A stretch of 64,000 nucleotides of DNA from an uncultured Acinetobacter sp. (GCA_913777945.1 CAJYTY010000062.1:1-64000), one strand, 5' to 3'; shown: positions 6,309 to 16,587, counted from the stretch's first letter. Numbers and translations: made by a program. The notes: generated from the sequence alone by a model not told the origin.

Positions 6309-7562
6309 ATGAACAAGAAAACTTTAGTGATACTTTTGTGTTGTAGTGCTTTGGGTTTAAGTGCCTGTAATGATGATAATCATCAAGATCAAACGACTTC
6401 TACAGATAAAGTTACTGAACCAACGCTTATCGCTTTTGCCAAACTTCCTGTAGCAACCTATGCGGCAGGACCTGATTCTGGTAAAGCAGTGAGTGGTGCG
6501 AATGGTATTTATCCTCCATTTAAAGGGCAACCTGTGCAAGGCTTCTCTGCCGCTTTAAAAAATGATGATGATAGTTATATGGCGATGGCAGATAATGGCT
6601 TTGGTACACAAGACAATTCCGCTGATTTTTTATTACGCATTTATAAGATAAAAGCTGACTTTAGAAGCAAAACCAAGGGCACAGGGCAGGTTACTGTACA
6701 AAACTTTATTCAGTTACGTGATCCTAATAAACGTATTTCTTTTGAGATTGTGAATGGAAATACCGCAGACCGCTTATTGACGGGAGCGGATTTTGATCCT
6801 GAATCGATGCAACGTGCGGCAGATGGGACGTATTGGATTGGGGATGAATTTGGTCCTTATCTGTTACATTTTTCTGCACAGGGAATATTGTTAGATGCAC
6901 CTATTCCACTACCAAATCCATTGAATTCAACGCAAGAATTGCGTTCACCACAAAATCAGTTCAATAAAGCCAATATCAACTATGTTGAACCTTTAGTCCA
7001 ACGAAGTGGTGGTTTTGAAGGTATGGCCATTTCACCTGATGGTAAATATTTATATCCATTGCTTGAAAAACCCTTGGTGAATGACGCTACAGGACAACTT
7101 TTAATCTCTCAATTTGATCTACAGAAAAAAGCATATACTGGACAATACTATTGGTTTGCTTTGAACAGTAAAGCCACCAACATTGGTGATTTCCAATTAT
7201 TTAATGACAAAGAAGGTATCATCATTGAACGTGACGCAAGTCAAAATAATTTAGGCGGTTATAAGAAGCTGATTCGTGTGAAATTTAACGAACCGAAACA
7301 AGCGGTTGCACGTGAAGATCTCGTCGATTTAATCAAAATATCTAATCCGAATGCTCTTTTTGGTACAGTACGAGAAGGAGATATTGGCACAGGTTCTGTA
7401 TTTGCTTTCCCATTTGAAACCATTGAAGATGTGATTATTGAAAATGGTACAACGTTGACTGTATTGAATGACAATAATTTCCCAGGATCATCAGGACGCA
7501 ATGCGAAACAAGCTGATGATAATGAAATTATTCAAATCCGTTTACCAAAAGCATTATTTTAA
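6309..7562 (+). CDS. Esterase/phytase-like lipoprotein
   Basis: A 417-residue secreted lipoprotein: a signal peptide with lipobox GLSACN, a polar linker, then a phytase-like beta-propeller domain (esterase-like activity of phytase family). Typical motifs are FSAALKNDDDSYMAMADNGFG, DFDPESMQRAADGTYWIGDEFGPY and GFEGMAISPDG. It should sit in the outer membrane and act on phosphoesters or similar periplasmic substrates; the substrate is unknown. The ATG has a poor ribosome-binding site. A degenerate PHO-box array upstream suggests induction by phosphate starvation (inference). The gene is independent of the MerR-type gene that precedes it. Confidence 0.85.
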   Translation: MNKKTLVILLCCSALGLSACNDDNHQDQTTSTDKVTEPTLIAFAKLPVATYAAGPDSGKAVSGANGIYPPFKGQPVQGFSAALKNDDDSYMAMADNGFGTQDNSADFLLRIYKIKADFRSKTKGTGQVTVQNFIQLRDPNKRISFEIVNGNTADRLLTGADFDPESMQRAADGTYWIGDEFGPYLLHFSAQGILLDAPIPLPNPLNSTQELRSPQNQFNKANINYVEPLVQRSGGFEGMAISPDGKYLYPLLEKPLVNDATGQLLISQFDLQKKAYTGQYYWFALNSKATNIGDFQLFNDKEGIIIERDASQNNLGGYKKLIRVKFNEPKQAVAREDLVDLIKISNPNALFGTVREGDIGTGSVFAFPFETIEDVIIENGTTLTVLNDNNFPGSSGRNAKQADDNEIIQIRLPKALF

Positions 7563-7640
7563 ACGTCGGGTAAAATTAGCCGAAATGATCATTCCGCATT
7601 TTGGCTGAAAGCGTATACTGTTCAGGCATAAGGAGTCCTC

Positions 7641-8864
7641 ATGTCTGAATCAGTTACACGTCCAACCCATATCGAATATGGTTCAAAATCGTTTACTGCG
7701 ATTTTATGGTCTTTATTTTTTGCTGGTTTTGCATCCTTTTCGTCTTTGTACTGTGTACAACCAATGATGCCAATTTTTGCAAAATTTTTTCAGGTTACAC
7801 CGACGCATAGTAGTTTTCCTTTATCCTTTTCTACCGTCGCCTTAGCAATTGGTCTGTTATTCACAGGTTTTATTTCCGATCGTTTTGGACGTAAACCGAT
7901 CATGGTTTGTGCCTTATTCCTCGTTTCGATTCTCTTATTGATTAGTGCTTCTTTTCCCATTTGGGAAATCTTCCTCGGCACCCGTGTTTTGATTGGTTTG
8001 GCTGTCAGTGGGGTCGCAGCCGTTGCAATGACTTATATCGGCGAAGAAATTGCGCAGAAAGATATCGGTTTTGCGATGGGATTGTATATCTCTGGCACAG
8101 CGATTGGCGGCATGGGTGGACGTTTAATTGCAGGGGTATTGGTTGACTTTATTTCTTGGCAATCTGCAACCTATATCATTGGTTTTCTAAATTTTATTAT
8201 TGCTTGTCTATTTTATTTATTGTTGCCCAAATCAGAGCATTTCAAGCCATTTCCATTCCGATTTTCACGTTTTAAAGCAGCGTTTGAGCAAAATCTAAAA
8301 GACTCGAAACTACGAATTTTATTTGCTCAAGGCTTTATTTTAATGGGCTGTCTAGTCACAGTTTTTAACTATATCAGTTATCACTTATTAGAAGCACCAT
8401 TTCATTTATCGCAAACTTGGATTGGTTTGATTTCGATTGCTTATTTGGCGGGGATTTATAGTTCACCTAAAGCCGCACAATGGGGCTTTCAATATGGGCG
8501 CGCTAAAGTATTACCTGTTTTATTGTTGAGTATGATTATAGGTTTATTTATTACACTTATCTCATCAATATGGGCAATTTTGTTGGGTCTTACCATTTTT
8601 ACCTTTTCATTTTTTGCGGCACATTCGACAGCCAGTAGTTGGGTATCCGTTCAAGCGGTACAATATCGCGCAGTTGCCTCTTCACTTTATCTCTTTTGCT
8701 ATTACATGGGCTCAAGTTTGCTTGGGAGTAGTGGTGGTTTGGTCTGGGAGCATTTTGGATGGATTGGAATTAATTTGAGTGTCACAGTGATCTTAGTGAT
8801 TGGTCTGGCACTCGCGATACACTTAATGAAGAATGAAAATAAAACGACAATTAAAGTCGCATAA
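7641..8864 (+). CDS. MFS transporter, 12 helices
   Basis: A 407-residue major facilitator superfamily permease with 12 predicted helices. The MFS motif A between helices 2 and 3 is GFISDRFGRKP, and helix 4-5 carries VLIGLAVSGVAAVAMTYIGEE. It resembles the YnfM/arabinose-efflux-type exporters. The substrate is unknown. The ATG follows AAGGAG at good spacing. It lies 78 bp after the phytase-like gene. The hairpin between them (about 7578-7608) lacks a T run, so read-through is possible. Confidence 0.87.
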   Translation: MSESVTRPTHIEYGSKSFTAILWSLFFAGFASFSSLYCVQPMMPIFAKFFQVTPTHSSFPLSFSTVALAIGLLFTGFISDRFGRKPIMVCALFLVSILLLISASFPIWEIFLGTRVLIGLAVSGVAAVAMTYIGEEIAQKDIGFAMGLYISGTAIGGMGGRLIAGVLVDFISWQSATYIIGFLNFIIACLFYLLLPKSEHFKPFPFRFSRFKAAFEQNLKDSKLRILFAQGFILMGCLVTVFNYISYHLLEAPFHLSQTWIGLISIAYLAGIYSSPKAAQWGFQYGRAKVLPVLLLSMIIGLFITLISSIWAILLGLTIFTFSFFAAHSTASSWVSVQAVQYRAVASSLYLFCYYMGSSLLGSSGGLVWEHFGWIGINLSVTVILVIGLALAIHLMKNENKTTIKVA

Positions 8865-8948
8865 ACTTGATGAAAGTCCTGAAAATTTAGTAATTTAAAT
8901 AAGCGCCTATTCGGGTGTAGAGATAATATTAAAATTGGGGAAAATAAG

Positions 8949-9458
8949 ATGGAATTACATAGTCGTGTTTATTATAAACATCCTGACTCAACAATCATGG
9001 GACAATTAGAGGTCTTATTTACGACACATCATGGAGATGAAGAAAAGTTCATTCAGACGGCTTTACTCATTAATCCGCAAGCGGATGAGATTACTCAAGA
9101 GCTAGTTGATTTGATTGATTCGATTGAACATGATCTTGCGCCAGAGACATTGCACTATGTTGATGGGTTTGCTGTACTAGATTTTACCCATGGCTCAAAT
9201 GGCGATGAAAACATTGAAAATATTTTATTATTTTTAAAAGGATTATTACCTGATATTCATGCACAAGCTTGGGGTTGTGGTGATGATGATCCATGGGAGT
9301 TTTGGTTCAAATTTGATGGCGATGAGCTTATCCGTGAAGATGATGAACCATTGAATGATCCTGATGAAGATGAAGAAATTAAAGCTTCTATTTATACATG
9401 GTGGCATCAAGATTTACCTTCTGGAATTAAAGAAGGCTTCTTGAACGAAGAAGAGTAA
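8949..9458 (+). CDS. Acidic cytoplasmic protein of unknown function
   Basis: A 169-residue, strongly acidic protein without a signal peptide or membrane helix. Its last third is rich in Asp and Glu (DDDPWEFW, then DDEPLNDPDEDEE). I do not recognise the family. A good ribosome-binding site (GGGGAAAATAAG) precedes the ATG. The 5' sequence AAAATTGGGGAA is nearly repeated before another acidic unknown gene at 62227. It may be a small regulatory or nucleic-acid-mimicking protein, but nothing in the sequence proves this. Confidence 0.72.
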   Translation: MELHSRVYYKHPDSTIMGQLEVLFTTHHGDEEKFIQTALLINPQADEITQELVDLIDSIEHDLAPETLHYVDGFAVLDFTHGSNGDENIENILLFLKGLLPDIHAQAWGCGDDDPWEFWFKFDGDELIREDDEPLNDPDEDEEIKASIYTWWHQDLPSGIKEGFLNEEE

Positions 9459-9623
9459 TTATCAACATCTTATAATGCTATTTCCTCAATAAGTTACAAA
9501 TACTTTTGGGGAAATGCTTCTGTTTGTTTTTTGATCTATAAAAATGAATGGAATTCATGCTAAAATGATCGGCTTTCATCTTTAGATGTCTCTCCTCCAT
9601 CTGCTAGCCGAGATTCGCAAGCC

Positions 9624-12005
9624 ATGTCTACTGCCTACACTATGCAGACTGCGCCAAAAGCGCTGTTTGATTACGACAAATATTGGGCGTCGTGTTTTGA
9701 ACCAGCACCATTTTTGCCGATGTCACGAGAAGAAATGGATCAACTCGGCTGGGATGCGTGTGACTTTATTTTGGTTTGTGGTGATGCCTATATTGACCAT
9801 CCATCTTTTGTATCAGGTGTGATTGGGCGTGTACTTGAAGCACAAGGCTTCCGTGTCGGAATTATTGCACAACCAGACTGGACCAACGCAGAGAGCTTCC
9901 GCGTTCTAGGCAAGCCAACCATTGCATGGGGTGTGACCGCAGGGAACATGGATTCAATGATCAACCGTTATACGGCAGATCGTAAAATTCGTTCCGATGA
10001 TGCCTATTCGCCAAACAATGAAGCAAATAAGCGTCCAGACCGTGCAGCAACAGTTTACTGTCAGCGTTGCCGTGAGGCTTTTCCTGACGTTCCTGTCTTA
10101 CTCGGTGGTATTGAAGGAAGCTTGCGTCGTATTGCACATTATGATTATTGGTCTGACAAAGTTCGCCGCTCTATTTTGATGGACTCAAAAGCTGATCTAT
10201 TGATGTATGGTAATGGCGAGCGTGCGATTATCGATGTGATGCATCGTTTAGCCAAAGGTGAGAAAATCCACGAAATTACAGATGTTCGTGGTACAGCATT
10301 TATTATTAATAAGCATAATAAAGCATCTAAAGCGAAATTCGTTGAAATTGCCAGTAATGACGTGGATACCATTGGACGTGTCGATCCAATTATTAATCCT
10401 TATGTCATGACTGAAGATATTGATGGCTGTGAAGTTGAAAAAGAAAAAGGTAACTCATTAGCGCAGTATCAAAACTTCCAAAAAGAAATCGTTGCCAATC
10501 CAATCGTGCGTGAAGGCGATCAGCTCGATCCAGATACACAGATTGTGCAGTTAAAGCCTGCGCCATCAAAAGCGATTAAACATAAATTACCTCCACGTGA
10601 ATTGGCCGTGATTCGTTTACCTTCTTTTGAAGCAGTGGCTGATGATCATGTATTGTATGCACATGCCAACCGCATCTTGCACCTTGAAACCAATCCGGGT
10701 AATGCACGTGCCTTAGTACAACGTCATGGTGAGCGGGACGTCTGGATCAACCCACCACCAATTCCTCTGACCACTGAGGAAATGGACTATGTGTTTGATT
10801 TACCCTATGCACGTTTACCGCATCCTTCCTATGGAAATGCACGTTTCCCAGCCTTTGATATGATCAAATTCTCGGTCAATATCATGCGTGGTTGTTTTGG
10901 TGGATGTACCTTCTGTTCAATTACTGAACATGAGGGTCGTATTATTCAAAACCGTTCTGAAGATTCAATTTTACGTGAGATTGAAAAGATCCGTGATACG
11001 GCACCTCAATTTACAGGCATCATTTCAGACTTAGGCGGCCCAACTGCAAACATGTATCGTTTACACTGTAACGACCCTGAAATTGAAAAGAACTGTCGTA
11101 AGCCATCTTGTGTCTATCCAGGTGTTTGTCAAAACCTACATACCGATCATGCGCCTCTTGTTCAGCTTTATCGTAAAGCACGTGAAATCAAAGGTGTGAA
11201 GAAGATTTTGATTGGTTCTGGTCTACGTTATGACCTTGCGGTATTGAACCCTGAATATGTTAAAGAATTGGTACAGCATCATGTTGGTGGCTATTTAAAA
11301 ATTGCACCTGAGCATACTGAACAAGGTCCATTGTCGAAGATGATGAAACCGGGAATTGGGACGTATGACCGCTTTAAACAAATGTTTGAGCGTTTCAGTA
11401 AGGAAGCAGGTAAGGAACAATATCTCATTCCATATTTCATTGCAGCGCATCCGGGTACCACCGACTATGACATGATGAACTTGGCGATTTGGTTGAAGAA
11501 AAATGGTTTCCGTGCTGATCAGGTACAAACCTTCTACCCATCACCAATGGCCACTGCGACCACGATGTACTACACAGGCAAAAATCCATTGTCTAAAGTG
11601 GCGCGTTATACTGAAAATGTCGATATCGTGAAAGGTGAAAAGCGTCGCCGTCTGCATAAAGCATTCTTGCGTTATCATGATCCAAATAACTGGCCATTGT
11701 TACGTGAAGCACTGAAAGAAATGGGACGTTCGGATTTAATTGGTAATTCGAAGCAGCATCTGATCCCAACCTATCAGCCACAAGGTACGGCTGAAGGTGA
11801 ATATAAATCAGCACGTAAAAAGAACTCAACTGTTGCAGGTGATTCAGCGAAACGTGGTCAAGCGCAATCTCAGCCACAATCAGGTCAGAAACGTCCACAA
11901 AAAGGGCAGATCTTAACGCAACATACAGGTTTACCCCCACGTGAAACAGGTGACAAAAAACCATTCTCAGGAAAAGTAAAACCTAAAGTGAAACCAAAGC
12001 GTTAA
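9624..12005 (+). CDS. ygiQ: YgiQ family radical SAM protein
   Basis: A 793-residue YgiQ-type radical SAM protein. The N-terminal UPF0313 domain (residues 10-330, with [14 protein letters not shown]) is followed by the radical SAM domain. The 4Fe-4S cluster motif CFGGCTFC (C-x3-C-x2-C) is near residue 422, and [18 protein letters not shown] lies downstream. The C-terminal 70 residues are a basic, glutamine-rich tail. The reaction is not known for the family. The start at 9624 precedes [17 protein letters not shown]; the ribosome-binding site is not obvious. It is monocistronic with a strong terminator. Confidence 0.93.
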   Translation: MSTAYTMQTAPKALFDYDKYWASCFEPAPFLPMSREEMDQLGWDACDFILVCGDAYIDHPSFVSGVIGRVLEAQGFRVGIIAQPDWTNAESFRVLGKPTIAWGVTAGNMDSMINRYTADRKIRSDDAYSPNNEANKRPDRAATVYCQRCREAFPDVPVLLGGIEGSLRRIAHYDYWSDKVRRSILMDSKADLLMYGNGERAIIDVMHRLAKGEKIHEITDVRGTAFIINKHNKASKAKFVEIASNDVDTIGRVDPIINPYVMTEDIDGCEVEKEKGNSLAQYQNFQKEIVANPIVREGDQLDPDTQIVQLKPAPSKAIKHKLPPRELAVIRLPSFEAVADDHVLYAHANRILHLETNPGNARALVQRHGERDVWINPPPIPLTTEEMDYVFDLPYARLPHPSYGNARFPAFDMIKFSVNIMRGCFGGCTFCSITEHEGRIIQNRSEDSILREIEKIRDTAPQFTGIISDLGGPTANMYRLHCNDPEIEKNCRKPSCVYPGVCQNLHTDHAPLVQLYRKAREIKGVKKILIGSGLRYDLAVLNPEYVKELVQHHVGGYLKIAPEHTEQGPLSKMMKPGIGTYDRFKQMFERFSKEAGKEQYLIPYFIAAHPGTTDYDMMNLAIWLKKNGFRADQVQTFYPSPMATATTMYYTGKNPLSKVARYTENVDIVKGEKRRRLHKAFLRYHDPNNWPLLREALKEMGRSDLIGNSKQHLIPTYQPQGTAEGEYKSARKKNSTVAGDSAKRGQAQSQPQSGQKRPQKGQILTQHTGLPPRETGDKKPFSGKVKPKVKPKR

Positions 12006-12016
12006 ATGAATAAACA

Positions 12017-12046
12017 GAAGGCATCAGTCATGATGCCTTCTTTTTT
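12017..12046 (+). terminator. ygiQ terminator
   Basis: Hairpin GAAGGCATCA / TGATGCCTTC with a GTCA loop, followed by six T. It lies 12 nt after the ygiQ stop. Confidence 0.9.
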
Positions 12047-12310
12047 ATACATAAATGGTAGGGTAGTCACAATCTGGTTATAAAAGTACAATTTATCGAA
12101 ACATATACTGACAATATCTGCTTGAATATTTGCCTACTGATGATTATAAATATAGATGCAGGATGCTTTTACGACTTTGGTCGACGAGGGAAACACGATT
12201 AAAAAAATTTAAGTTACACTGCTAAAATGACTTTAACTATCGTTGTTACTGATTAAAAAAATGGCTCAAAGCCAAAATGATTATAAAAAATCTAAAGGGA
12301 TTCGTTAGAA
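12047..12310. other. Gap between ygiQ and the DUF2726 gene
   Basis: An AT-rich stretch of 264 bp. A TAAAAT box near 12223 with upstream T-rich sequence may be a promoter for the DUF2726 gene. A single GCAGGATGC element near 12162 resembles one CsrA site, but there is no array and no terminator, so no RNA gene is called. Confidence 0.5.
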
Positions 12311-12844
12311 ATGTATTATTTCATAACAATAGTTGGATTGCTGTTGATTACAGCACTTGTGTTTCGACGCCTACATCCTAATCGGCGTCAAGATAGTCCA
12401 TTAAAACGCCGTGGTATTCTCAATATTTCTGAGCAAATTACCTTGATGCGTTTACAAGCTGTATTACCTCGTCATACGATTTTGGCGCATGTTTCTTTTG
12501 ATGCGCTATTAACAACAAAATTTGCGCATACGCGCCGTAAATATCAAGGTTTAGTTGCTGATTTTGTCGTACTCGATCAGCAACATCAAGTGCTTGCAAT
12601 TATTGAGATTGCAGACGAGTCATATGTGAATCGTCTACATCAGAAGCATTATCAAGACAGCTTATTAGAATTAGCGGGTTATCGAGTATTGCGCTATAGC
12701 AGTATTCCAACGGAGCAAGAGTTGCGTGAGAACTTAGTTCCTGATCTATTTGAACCGATCATGCCTGTTTCAATCACAGCAACCACAATGCCGCACACGG
12801 AACGAGTTATGAAATATAATGTTCTAGCAGCAAAATCATCTTAA
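12311..12844 (+). CDS. Membrane-anchored DUF2726 protein
   Basis: A 177-residue protein with one N-terminal membrane helix (residues 1-18), a short basic linker (RRLHPNRRQ), then a DUF2726 domain at about 45-150. That fold is nuclease-like: YQGLVADFVVLDQQHQVLAIIEIAD, then a lysine or histidine-bearing helix and LELAGYRVLRY. The D-x(n)-E-x-x pattern resembles restriction-endonuclease-like active sites, but the usual K after the glutamate is absent (IEIAD). The cellular role is unknown. Its stop codon lies 4 nt from the convergent RidA gene. Confidence 0.78.
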   Translation: MYYFITIVGLLLITALVFRRLHPNRRQDSPLKRRGILNISEQITLMRLQAVLPRHTILAHVSFDALLTTKFAHTRRKYQGLVADFVVLDQQHQVLAIIEIADESYVNRLHQKHYQDSLLELAGYRVLRYSSIPTEQELRENLVPDLFEPIMPVSITATTMPHTERVMKYNVLAAKSS

Positions 12845-12848
12845 TTGA

Positions 12849-13202
12849 TTATGGACGTACTGCTGTCACGGTCATTTCAACCAAAACATCTGGCGTATAC
12901 AGTTTAGACTCTACGCAGGTACGTGCTGGGGGATGACCTTCAGCAATCCATGCATCCCAAACCGCATTCATTGCTGCATAATCTTGTTCAATGTCTTTTA
13001 GAAAAATAAGTACAGATAAAATATGCGTTTTGTCTGTACCTGCTTCTGCGAGTAAACGATCGATATTATCTAAAGTTTGTTGTGTCTGTGCAGTAACATC
13101 GACACTGGTATCATCTGCTAGTTGACCTGCCAAATGAACTAAATTTCCTGAAATTGCGACTTCGCAATAACGTGAAGTGACATGCAGTCTTTGCACAGTC
13201 AT
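12849..13202 (-). CDS. RidA family enamine/imine deaminase-like protein
   Basis: A 117-residue RidA/YjgF/UK114 protein. It shows the family's HLAGQLADD strand, the helix TQQTLDNIDRLLAEAGTDKTHIL, and the C-terminal signature region PARTCVESKLYTPDVLVEMTVTAV. The arginine that binds the carboxylate of the substrate in RidA is present (PARTCVE). It probably hydrolyses reactive 2-aminoacrylate-type imines in the cytoplasm. It resembles the YoaB-like subgroup by sequence; the exact substrate is unknown. It is monocistronic and convergent with the DUF2726 gene. Confidence 0.9.
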   Translation of the reverse strand: MTVQRLHVTSRYCEVAISGNLVHLAGQLADDTSVDVTAQTQQTLDNIDRLLAEAGTDKTHILSVLIFLKDIEQDYAAMNAVWDAWIAEGHPPARTCVESKLYTPDVLVEMTVTAVRP

Positions 13203-13283
13203 AAAGAATTACCTAATTAAAATGGATAACTAGAATTGTACTTGATGACATTTTGTTGCAGTGTAATTTTGTTTAAACCAAAC

Positions 13284-13484
13284 TCAATAAGTTTCTATTT
13301 CCATCAAATTCCGCTGTTGGAAAAACAAAATACAATGTTGTTGTGGACAAATAATCATATTACCAAGGTTAAGAAATTGGATTTTGGCTTGGCGTAGTCG
13401 ATTTAGACAAGTTGCAATAGAACTGTGCATTGGGCAGAGTTGTTTTATTTGGCTTAATGCTGAATAAGTAGTTTGGTACATCAT
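13284..13484 (-). CDS. Small cysteine-containing protein downstream of creD
   Basis: A 66-codon ORF of unknown family. The start at 13484 (ATG-ATG) is preceded by a clear AGGA 8 nt upstream, which favours it over an upstream in-frame start that would overlap creD. The protein has four cysteines in two pairs (LCPMHSSIATC and IICPQQHC), suggesting a metal-binding or disulfide-bonded peptide, and no signal peptide. It begins 60 nt after the creD stop and could be read from the cre transcript. Moderate confidence that it is translated. Confidence 0.5.
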   Translation of the reverse strand: MMYQTTYSALSQIKQLCPMHSSIATCLNRLRQAKIQFLNLGNMIICPQQHCILFFQQRNLMEIETY

Positions 13485-13543
13485 TTTATTCCTATCAATA
13501 TGATTTAGTGCTTGGGCGAAATGAGAATTTCGCCCAACTCGAT

Positions 13544-14983
13544 TTATATGGTTTGTTGTTCTGATTGATACCAATTGACATGACGAGTAATAAACATGAC
13601 GCAGGCGATAAGAATGAAGGAAAGAATAGAACCAAATAAAAAGGTTTTACCACTAGATTGCAGAAGTAGATACATCATGCCGTATAGCGTACTCAGCAAA
13701 AGACCAAATAGTAATGCTGCTTTATAACCCTGAACAACAAAGTACAAATACCATGTAATTAAACTGATACAGGCAATTGCAGCGACCAGATAAGCCCATG
13801 CAAAAGCATAATATTCACTGATTGAAAGTAACAATACAAAAAACACGCCTTGTGCCATAGCGACTAACGCATATTGGACAGGGTGAATTTTGAGACTTTT
13901 TAAAACCTCGAATAAGAAGAAGCAACCAAAGGTAATAATAATAAGCATGACGCCGTATTTAATCGCGCGATCAGTTTGGGTATAGATATTTACAGGTTCT
14001 ATAAATTGAGTAGAAATCCCTGAGATATTCGATAATGTGGTTGTAGCATAGGATGTTACGCTATCAGCGGCACGTGCTGCTTCGAGTGCCGCCATTGCAG
14101 CGCCTGAATTATTTAACACATCATAAATGCACTGGCTGTTTTCACACTTCGAAACACTGTCTAAATTACGCTTACCTAAAGCGATATTTTTCCAATCAGC
14201 TGAAAATTCTTGTTTTTTACTGGACTTCTTAAACGGTAGGCTTTGCCCATCATATTTGATATCACTCCAATTGCCTGTGGCGTGATAGGTCATTTCATAA
14301 CTGGTTGGAATAAAGCTAAATTCACTCAGTCCTTCTAGCTTGAATTGTAGATTAAATTTAAACCCTTGTTGAAATTTTTGGATTAACTCAGGATATTGCT
14401 TTGCTGTGATATGCATCAAATCAAAGCCTTGCTGACCTTGGCTTTGTTCAGCAAAATCGAATTTATAGGCTTTGCCATCAATATTAAACATGGGTTTGGC
14501 ATTTAACCCACGTGCATCCTGAATCGGGAAAATAATTTCAGCCTGATCCCATAGATAGTTGCGTTGAAGTTCATTGCCGACCGCTTTAAAGACCCCTTTA
14601 CCTGACATCGTATTTTGATAGCTGATAGCTTTATAAATATTACGCTTGTAAGTACTGTCTGATACGTCAAATTGTGCTGTCCAGTCTGCTGTTTCTGCTC
14701 CTAAAGTAACAAAAACGGTTTGAGTACAATCATAGGTCTTCTTTTCTTCATTGGTACATGTGGTTTGAACTTGATAAGGAAGTTTTAAATAAGGTGCAAT
14801 GACTTGCTGTGGTCGAATTTGTTCATTGGCAATATCCCGAATTACTTGTTGTTGATAGCTTTGGCGTTCGTTTACCAAATTTGAAATAAAGAAAAGACCA
14901 ATATAAAAAACCAAAATCAGGAACAGAATTGCTGCTATTTTCAGATAAATAAAATTATGGCGCATGGTGGAATCCATTGTCAT
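13544..14983 (-). CDS. creD: Inner-membrane protein CreD
   Basis: A 479-residue CreD protein: one N-terminal helix (residues 12-35), a large periplasmic domain (about 36-335), then five to six C-terminal membrane helices. The start of the periplasmic domain (RDIANEQIRPQQVIAPYLKLPYQ) and the cluster of C-terminal helices are typical. CreD is the main target of the CreBC two-component system and affects envelope integrity and beta-lactam response in related bacteria. It starts 57 bp after creC, with a CreB-type direct repeat across the creC stop codon, so it can be expressed on its own. Confidence 0.92.
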   Translation of the reverse strand: MTMDSTMRHNFIYLKIAAILFLILVFYIGLFFISNLVNERQSYQQQVIRDIANEQIRPQQVIAPYLKLPYQVQTTCTNEEKKTYDCTQTVFVTLGAETADWTAQFDVSDSTYKRNIYKAISYQNTMSGKGVFKAVGNELQRNYLWDQAEIIFPIQDARGLNAKPMFNIDGKAYKFDFAEQSQGQQGFDLMHITAKQYPELIQKFQQGFKFNLQFKLEGLSEFSFIPTSYEMTYHATGNWSDIKYDGQSLPFKKSSKKQEFSADWKNIALGKRNLDSVSKCENSQCIYDVLNNSGAAMAALEAARAADSVTSYATTTLSNISGISTQFIEPVNIYTQTDRAIKYGVMLIIITFGCFFLFEVLKSLKIHPVQYALVAMAQGVFFVLLLSISEYYAFAWAYLVAAIACISLITWYLYFVVQGYKAALLFGLLLSTLYGMMYLLLQSSGKTFLFGSILSFILIACVMFITRHVNWYQSEQQTI

Positions 14984-15033
14984 TGTGATATGACAAGTAT
15001 CCTGAATCGAGATGCGCTTCGGATGCGTTTCGC

Positions 15034-15049
15034 TTGAAGCTTATGTGAA
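15034..15049 (-). promoter_or_regulatory. cre-tag-like CreB site before creD
   Basis: TTCAC-ATAAGC-TTCAA matches the known CreB target TTCAC-N6-TTCAC at 9 of 10 positions. It overlaps the last codons of creC and lies about 51 bp upstream of creD, a good distance for activation of creD by phosphorylated CreB. Confidence 0.6.
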
Positions 15050-16507
15050 GTTTGTATGAAGTGTCAGACTGACCAGTACGCCAGAACTATGCTTCTCTAA
15101 GAAATCGAGAGCGTTTCCTGAGATATTTTGAATGCTAATTTTGCCCTGATGTTGCTGAATAATTTGCTGCACGATGCTAAGACCAATTCCTGTACTTCGT
15201 TGTTGATTGTGCGGACGTGGCAGCGAAAAATAAGTCTCAAAAACACGCTTTAAGGCGTATTCAGGAATCGCTTCAGCTTCATTAAATAAGGAAATTTCAA
15301 TACTGTTCGTAACGCTATGCTCTTTCAATTGAATGGCAATCAAGCCTTGTTCAGGGCAGAAATCTCTCGCATTATCCAATAGATTATTGAGGGCTTGTTT
15401 TAACCAAAATGGATCGGCATAGATTGAGCAATGTTCAGGAAGATCAAGCTGTATCTGTATTTGTTTACGCTGTAATGCGCTTTGTTGTTGCTGAAAACAT
15501 TGTTGAATCAGCGTGCTTAGATCAAGCATTTGAAATTCTAAAACATGCTGATTTTTTTCGAGTCGTGTCAGTAATAGCATACGTTCGATTAGGGACTGGA
15601 GACGTTGAGCTTGTTGCACAATATGTGTTGCAAATTGCTGTTGATCTTCTAAAGGTAGATCATCCTGTAATAATTCTGCACTGGCTTGAATCGCAGTCAG
15701 TGGGCTTTTCAACTCATGAGTGAGCGTATTGACATAATTTTCGACGTAGGCACGATCTTCCAACTTTTCCCGCATTTCACTTAGGGCTTGGGTCACTTGA
15801 TTCAGTTCTTTGGCTGAATAGAAAAACGGTGCTTGATTCACAGGCGCGAGTGCTTGGGCATAACGTCGTACTCGGTCGATACTATGTTTAAGCCAATAAG
15901 CCACCATGCTGGCAAGTAATAAGCTGAGCGCTGCAATCCAAAGTGCTTGATGAATGAGTTGTTGTTCTGCACGTTCAATATAAGGTTGTACGGATTGATT
16001 AGGCTTACCAATACTCACCACACCGAGTAATTGTTGTTTATAGATAATTGGTGCAGCAATGTGCATGACACTACTATTGCGGTCATTAGGATCGGTTGCA
16101 GTAGAACGTGCGCCGTATTTGCCACGTAGGGTTAGGTAAACATCATTCCATTTAGAGTAATCTTGTCCAACCGCTTTCCCTTCGGAATCATAAATCACAA
16201 TACCATGCTGATCAGTAATATAAAGCTGTTGGTTAATTTGATTTTTTTTATGTTGCCAAATCGTCGCATCAAGTTGACGGGATAACGCAGCTTGAATCTT
16301 CTGATCAAACTCTGGGGTATTTACTTGTTGTTGATGGACATCTTCGGCAATGAGTTGCGCAATAATATTGGCATTTTCAGCAAGTGTATCTTCAACCACT
16401 TGTCTTACATTGGGTTTCACTTGTTGGGTGAGGGTATAGGCAATAAAGCTGAGACTCAGTACCACCACCAAGCTAAAGAAAAACCAAATGCGGATAAAGA
16501 TTGACAT
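15041..16507 (-). CDS. creC: Sensor histidine kinase CreC
   Basis: A 488-residue membrane histidine kinase. It has an N-terminal helix (8-28), a periplasmic sensor region to about 185, a second helix (190-207), HAMP-like linker, the phospho-acceptor H-box THELKSPLTA near 265, and the ATP-binding N box and G box (RSTGIGLSIV near 447). It phosphorylates CreB and shares the family features of CreC. In E. coli creB and creC are adjacent and co-transcribed; here a gene on the opposite strand separates them, so creC needs a promoter of its own or read-through across 938 bp. Confidence 0.92.
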   Translation of the reverse strand: MSIFIRIWFFFSLVVVLSLSFIAYTLTQQVKPNVRQVVEDTLAENANIIAQLIAEDVHQQQVNTPEFDQKIQAALSRQLDATIWQHKKNQINQQLYITDQHGIVIYDSEGKAVGQDYSKWNDVYLTLRGKYGARSTATDPNDRNSSVMHIAAPIIYKQQLLGVVSIGKPNQSVQPYIERAEQQLIHQALWIAALSLLLASMVAYWLKHSIDRVRRYAQALAPVNQAPFFYSAKELNQVTQALSEMREKLEDRAYVENYVNTLTHELKSPLTAIQASAELLQDDLPLEDQQQFATHIVQQAQRLQSLIERMLLLTRLEKNQHVLEFQMLDLSTLIQQCFQQQQSALQRKQIQIQLDLPEHCSIYADPFWLKQALNNLLDNARDFCPEQGLIAIQLKEHSVTNSIEISLFNEAEAIPEYALKRVFETYFSLPRPHNQQRSTGIGLSIVQQIIQQHQGKISIQNISGNALDFLEKHSSGVLVSLTLHTNFT

Positions 16508-16587
16508 AATAAAAGTGAGGTTTTAATTGCTGTGCGTTATTTTAATCTTATTAAAAATAAATAGCGTTGCTAAATTGAAAAATAATT

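Noticed and set aside
7578..7608. Hairpin AGCCGAAATG / CATTTTGGCT as terminator of the phytase-like gene
   Set aside because: No T run follows, so it is not a convincing Rho-independent terminator.
11593..11964. 123-residue minus-strand ORF inside ygiQ
   Set aside because: Antisense shadow of the conserved radical SAM gene with no ribosome-binding site.
12162..12172. GCAGGATGC in the gap after ygiQ as part of a second Rsm-type RNA
   Set aside because: Only a single GGA motif, no further hairpins and no terminator on either strand.
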